From the NCBI RefSeq assembly GCF_003635165.1, contig NZ_ML058626.1, forward strand, positions 80,516-144,515: 64,000 nucleotides of DNA, read 5' to 3'. The notes beneath the pieces are model-generated. The model searched no databases. It was not told the DNA's origin and saw only the letters and a list, made by a program, of their open reading frames with translations. Position numbers and translations under genes: made by a program. Shown piece after piece: positions 61,393 to 64,000 of the stretch. The DNA is from Burkholderia sp. Nafp2/4-1b. Its GTDB lineage: Bacteria > Pseudomonadota > Gammaproteobacteria > Burkholderiales > Burkholderiaceae. Positions within the stretch are counted from its first letter, which is position 1, and each line of letters begins with the position of its first letter.

Positions 61393-62445
61393 ATGCCCCT
61401 GACCTCATTCCGCGAGCCGGTCGTCGCCCGGGTCGAACGCCGCCTGAAAAGCGCCGCGCGAAGCCTCGGCACCGCCGATCCATTCGCGCCGTCGCGCGAG
61501 CTGTTCCTGCGCACGTTCGGCGACGGCGCCGACGATCTGCGGTTCCGCGACAACGCACTGATGCCGATGGCGGTGCCGTTCGAACCCAGTTTCTCGGAAA
61601 GCCAGCCTGGCAAGCTGCGCTTCACGATCGAGCCGTTGCCGCCGGAGGCGTCCGCGATCGACCGGCGCGACGAGTCGACGCGCGAAATGCGCAAGCTGAT
61701 CCGCGACTTCATCGGCCGCGATGCGCTGCACTGGTTCGACCAGGCGAGCGAGCCGTTCCGGGGCTTCGCGCGGCCGGGCGGCAAGCTCGACTACGGCGCG
61801 TTCTTCGGCTCCAGCTACGACCGCGACGGGCTCTACGCGTCGAAGGTGTACTACGAGCTGCCGGGCGACGCCGGCACGATCGAGAACCTGCCGCGCGACC
61901 TGGCGGGCGTCGTCCAGGCCGCGCTGCGGATGGTGCCCGGGCTCAAGCCGCTCTTCACCACGATGGCTGCGCAGCGCGATCTCGGCGGCCAGCGGCTCAC
62001 GTTCGCGTGCACCGAGGCGCTGCGGCTCGCCGATCTGCAGCCGGTGATGGATGCCCTCGGCATCGGCCATCGGCTGCCGGGCATCATGCAGCTTCTCGGG
62101 CTGGTGCTCGGCGGGCGCTTCGATCTGCCTCCGCACGGTGCGCTGCTCGCGTTCGGGCTCGGGCCGGACGGGCCGGATGTCGAGCTGTACGTGCTGCTGT
62201 CGGCGATCCCCGACGTGCCGCCGGCGTTCCTCAGCCTGCTGACGATGGGGCTCGCCGAGCGTCCGCGCGGGCTGCAGGCGCTCGAGCGATGGATGGGCGC
62301 GTTTACGCCGGAGGACGCGCACTGGCCGGGCCGCTTCTCGATCATCAGCCTGCGCACGGATGCGGCCTGCCCGGCGCGGGTGAGCCTCTACCTGCGCCCG
62401 ATCGAGTTCGAACTGCCGGCGGACGCGCCGGATCGGGCCAACTGA
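61393..62445 (+). CDS. Unknown operon protein (possible ABBA-prenyltransferase-like fold)
   Basis: 350 residues from ATG 61393. SKVYYELPGD near residue 150, a central stretch with LTFACTEALRLADLQ, and a C-terminus SIISLRTDAACPARVSLYLRPIEFEL are reminiscent of aromatic (ABBA/DMATS) prenyltransferases, whose last strand reads like vSxYLxP. Motif support is weak and no prenyl diphosphate ligands are confirmed. No signal or membrane segments. Gaps of 50 and 33 bases to its neighbours place it in the operon. Confidence 0.6.
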   Translation: MPLTSFREPVVARVERRLKSAARSLGTADPFAPSRELFLRTFGDGADDLRFRDNALMPMAVPFEPSFSESQPGKLRFTIEPLPPEASAIDRRDESTREMRKLIRDFIGRDALHWFDQASEPFRGFARPGGKLDYGAFFGSSYDRDGLYASKVYYELPGDAGTIENLPRDLAGVVQAALRMVPGLKPLFTTMAAQRDLGGQRLTFACTEALRLADLQPVMDALGIGHRLPGIMQLLGLVLGGRFDLPPHGALLAFGLGPDGPDVELYVLLSAIPDVPPAFLSLLTMGLAERPRGLQALERWMGAFTPEDAHWPGRFSIISLRTDAACPARVSLYLRPIEFELPADAPDRAN

Positions 62446-62478
62446 ATCGCTTCGTCACGCGTTTTCCGCGAGGTCGCC

Positions 62479-63891
62479 ATGTTCCAGCACGCTGCCGCCC
62501 GTTCCACGCCGATCGCGCCACCGCCGCGCGCGGCCGCCCCGCGCCAACTCCTGCCGGTGCCGCCGGTGCCGCCGGTGCCGGCCGACGAAGTGCGCCGCGG
62601 CGTCGCGCAGATGCTGACCCGATCGCAGGCCTTCAATGCGATGCCCGACGCCGATCGCCGCGACATCGCGCGCAACACCGCGTTGATCGCCGACTATCTG
62701 GCGCGGCCCGAAGGATTTGCCGGCAACGAGATCCCGGGCGGGCTGGGCAACGCGACGGCGCGCGCGCTCGACGACAACACGGATCATTCCGCGCACGAGG
62801 CGGATTTCTCGACGCACAACCAGGCGGTCGACAGCATCGGCAAGTCCAGGTTCACCGCGGCGGCCGCGCACGAGGGCGCGGCGGTGGCGGGCGAGCTGCT
62901 GAACCAGGTGAAGTTTCCGACCTTCGTCGCGAGCCTGATCAGCGGCGTGTTCCAGTCGATCACGCACAGCTCGATCGAGCAGATGAAGGCGTATCAGGAA
63001 ATGATCGCGCAGGTCGCGAAATCGCTCGGCCAGTTCGCCGACGAACACGTGACGGAGAACCAGGCGCGCGATCACATGGTCGGCCAGTTTCCCGACCTGT
63101 TCGAGATCGGCATGGACGACAGCGGCGATACGCCGAGCCCGCGCGTGCAGGTGCGCGACGGGGTCGACCCGGACGAAGCGTCGAAGACCGTACGTGCGCG
63201 CCTGCAGATGGGCGACGGCGACACCTTCGACCTGTCGGACGAGGCGTCGGAACTGGCCATCGTCAACCGCTTCAAGATGCAGCTCGCGAAGCAGCGCCAG
63301 CAGATGCTCGCGTCGATCGTGCTGATGGGGATCAACCGCATCGTCGTCACCGACGGCAAGATCTCCGCGAAGATCATCTACGACGTGCGCGCGCAGGACA
63401 CGCTGTCCAAGCAGCGCAGCGCCACCGCGGTCGACCTCGCCCGCGACAAGGACGGCAACGTGCAGTCGACCTACGCCGGCAAGGGCACCTACGATCGCGG
63501 CGGCAAGTACGACTCGAGCAACGACAAGGACAACGGCCGCCAGTACAGCGCCGACTACTACGCGAAGGGCGACTACGAATACGAGAACAAGCCGATCATC
63601 ACCGCGTCGACCGCCGCGTCCGAAACCAGCAATGCGGCGATGCAGACGAAGATCCAGCTGTCGGGCGCGGTCGACGTCAACTTCAAGAGCGACTACCTGC
63701 CGCTCGACAAGATGGCGACGCCGCAGATGATCGCCACGATCACCGGCAACGCGACGCCGGCCGATCCCAACGTGCTGCCCAGTCCGAAAACGCCGGCCGC
63801 CGCCGCACCGGCTGCCGCACCGGCCGCGGCTTCGGCTTCCGCGCCTGCTGCGGCCCCCGCCGCCGCGCCGGCGCCGGCCAAGGGAAACTGA
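62479..63891 (+). CDS. Unknown operon protein, paralogue of the product of 55745-56872
   Basis: 470 residues. Proline-rich N-terminus (1-40), then an extra region of about 95 residues (RRGVAQMLTRSQAFNAMPDA, ATARALDDNTDHSAHEADF). The two blocks shared with the paralogue follow: FPTFVASLISGVFQSITHSS, AQVAKSLGQFADEHVTENQA; and RQQMLASIVLMGINRIVVTDG, KIQLSGAVDVNFKSDYLPLDKM. Between them lies a charged stretch, and Ser/Asp/Tyr-rich sequence interrupts the second block. The C-terminal tail is an Ala/Pro low-complexity run. No signal peptide. Function unknown; duplication within one operon suggests a two-subunit assembly. Confidence 0.75.
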   Translation: MFQHAAARSTPIAPPPRAAAPRQLLPVPPVPPVPADEVRRGVAQMLTRSQAFNAMPDADRRDIARNTALIADYLARPEGFAGNEIPGGLGNATARALDDNTDHSAHEADFSTHNQAVDSIGKSRFTAAAAHEGAAVAGELLNQVKFPTFVASLISGVFQSITHSSIEQMKAYQEMIAQVAKSLGQFADEHVTENQARDHMVGQFPDLFEIGMDDSGDTPSPRVQVRDGVDPDEASKTVRARLQMGDGDTFDLSDEASELAIVNRFKMQLAKQRQQMLASIVLMGINRIVVTDGKISAKIIYDVRAQDTLSKQRSATAVDLARDKDGNVQSTYAGKGTYDRGGKYDSSNDKDNGRQYSADYYAKGDYEYENKPIITASTAASETSNAAMQTKIQLSGAVDVNFKSDYLPLDKMATPQMIATITGNATPADPNVLPSPKTPAAAAPAAAPAAASASAPAAAPAAAPAPAKGN

Positions 63892-63894
63892 GCC

Positions 63895-64000
63895 ATGCGC
63901 CTGCCCGCTCCCCCCGACGCGCTTCACCCGGTGCGCCCGCCCACGAGTGCCGCCGCGTTCGATGCGACGCGCCCCGAGGTGCGCCGCCTGCTGACCGCGA
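63895..64000 (+). CDS. Start of a further operon gene, truncated by the window edge
   Basis: Open frame from ATG 63895, one base after the previous stop region (gap 3), beginning MRLPAPPDALHPVRPPTSAA and running off the right edge. The Pro-rich opening is like that of other proteins in this operon. Nothing more can be said. Confidence 0.55.
   Translation, partial: MRLPAPPDALHPVRPPTSAAAFDATRPEVRRLLTA

Noticed and set aside
1..64000. tRNA, rRNA, riboswitch, replication origin or attachment site
   Set aside because: No cloverleaf, rRNA segment, conserved aptamer core, DnaA-box cluster or flanking direct repeats were recognised by eye.

Overview
The window looks like a secondary replicon of a Burkholderia-type beta-proteobacterium (Burkholderia cepacia complex or close relative). 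The grounds are the high GC, the GC3-biased codon use, the gene families (trimeric autotransporter plus OmpA lipoprotein, double-length UvrA, many LysR regulators paired with small oxidoreductases) and the low density of housekeeping genes. No rRNA, tRNA or CRISPR array was seen. Species is inferred, not shown.

Region 1 (1-5.3 kb) is surface and mobile: the 3' end of a repeat-rich trimeric autotransporter adhesin, an OmpA-like lipoprotein, a TnpB-only IS200/IS605-type element and a DUF3820 gene. Region 2 (5.5-24.9 kb) is amino-acid and dicarboxylate metabolism. It has a LysR regulator, a DAACS symporter and a fused double Asp/Glu racemase; a solute-binding protein with a second symporter; and LysR with a DctA-like symporter and a class-V aminotransferase. 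A LexA-boxed double-length uvrA sits in the middle. At 24.0 kb a CitE-like lyase starts inside what looks like the first 22 codons of etfB.

Region 3 (25-44 kb) is a patchwork of LysR or MarR regulators with small oxidoreductases (flavodoxin-like, AKR, SDRs, OYE, NmrA-like). It also holds RhlE helicase, a ParB-like protein, several small hypotheticals, at least three decayed genes and degenerate dispersed intergenic repeats. The segment around 31-37 kb is less GC-rich than its neighbours and looks like accessory DNA. The NmrA/SDR/MarR cluster has a clear promoter whose spacer is an operator.

Region 4 (44.2-50.1 kb) is a CoA-thioester catabolic operon (CoA transferase, acyl-CoA dehydrogenase, MaoC-like hydratase, MFS importer) divergent from a LysR gene. 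It resembles itaconate/mesaconate-type dicarboxylate degradation.

Region 5 (50.3-64.0 kb, running off the window) is the most unusual part. A sigma-54 activator without a sensor domain is followed by a palindromic activator site, a near-consensus -24/-12 promoter and a long tightly packed operon. The operon encodes a DUF3467-like protein; a 1261-residue protein with an amidase domain and two different cysteine-hydrolase domains; two paralogous proteins of unknown function; a small unknown protein; a Trypco2-like/HhH/TIG-like protein; a subtilisin-like S8 protease with intact triad; and further large unknown proteins. Several genes overlap by ATGA. None has an obvious Sec signal. I propose it is an undescribed inducible peptidase/peptidoglycan-hydrolase system for conflict or inter-organism interaction; that role is inference.
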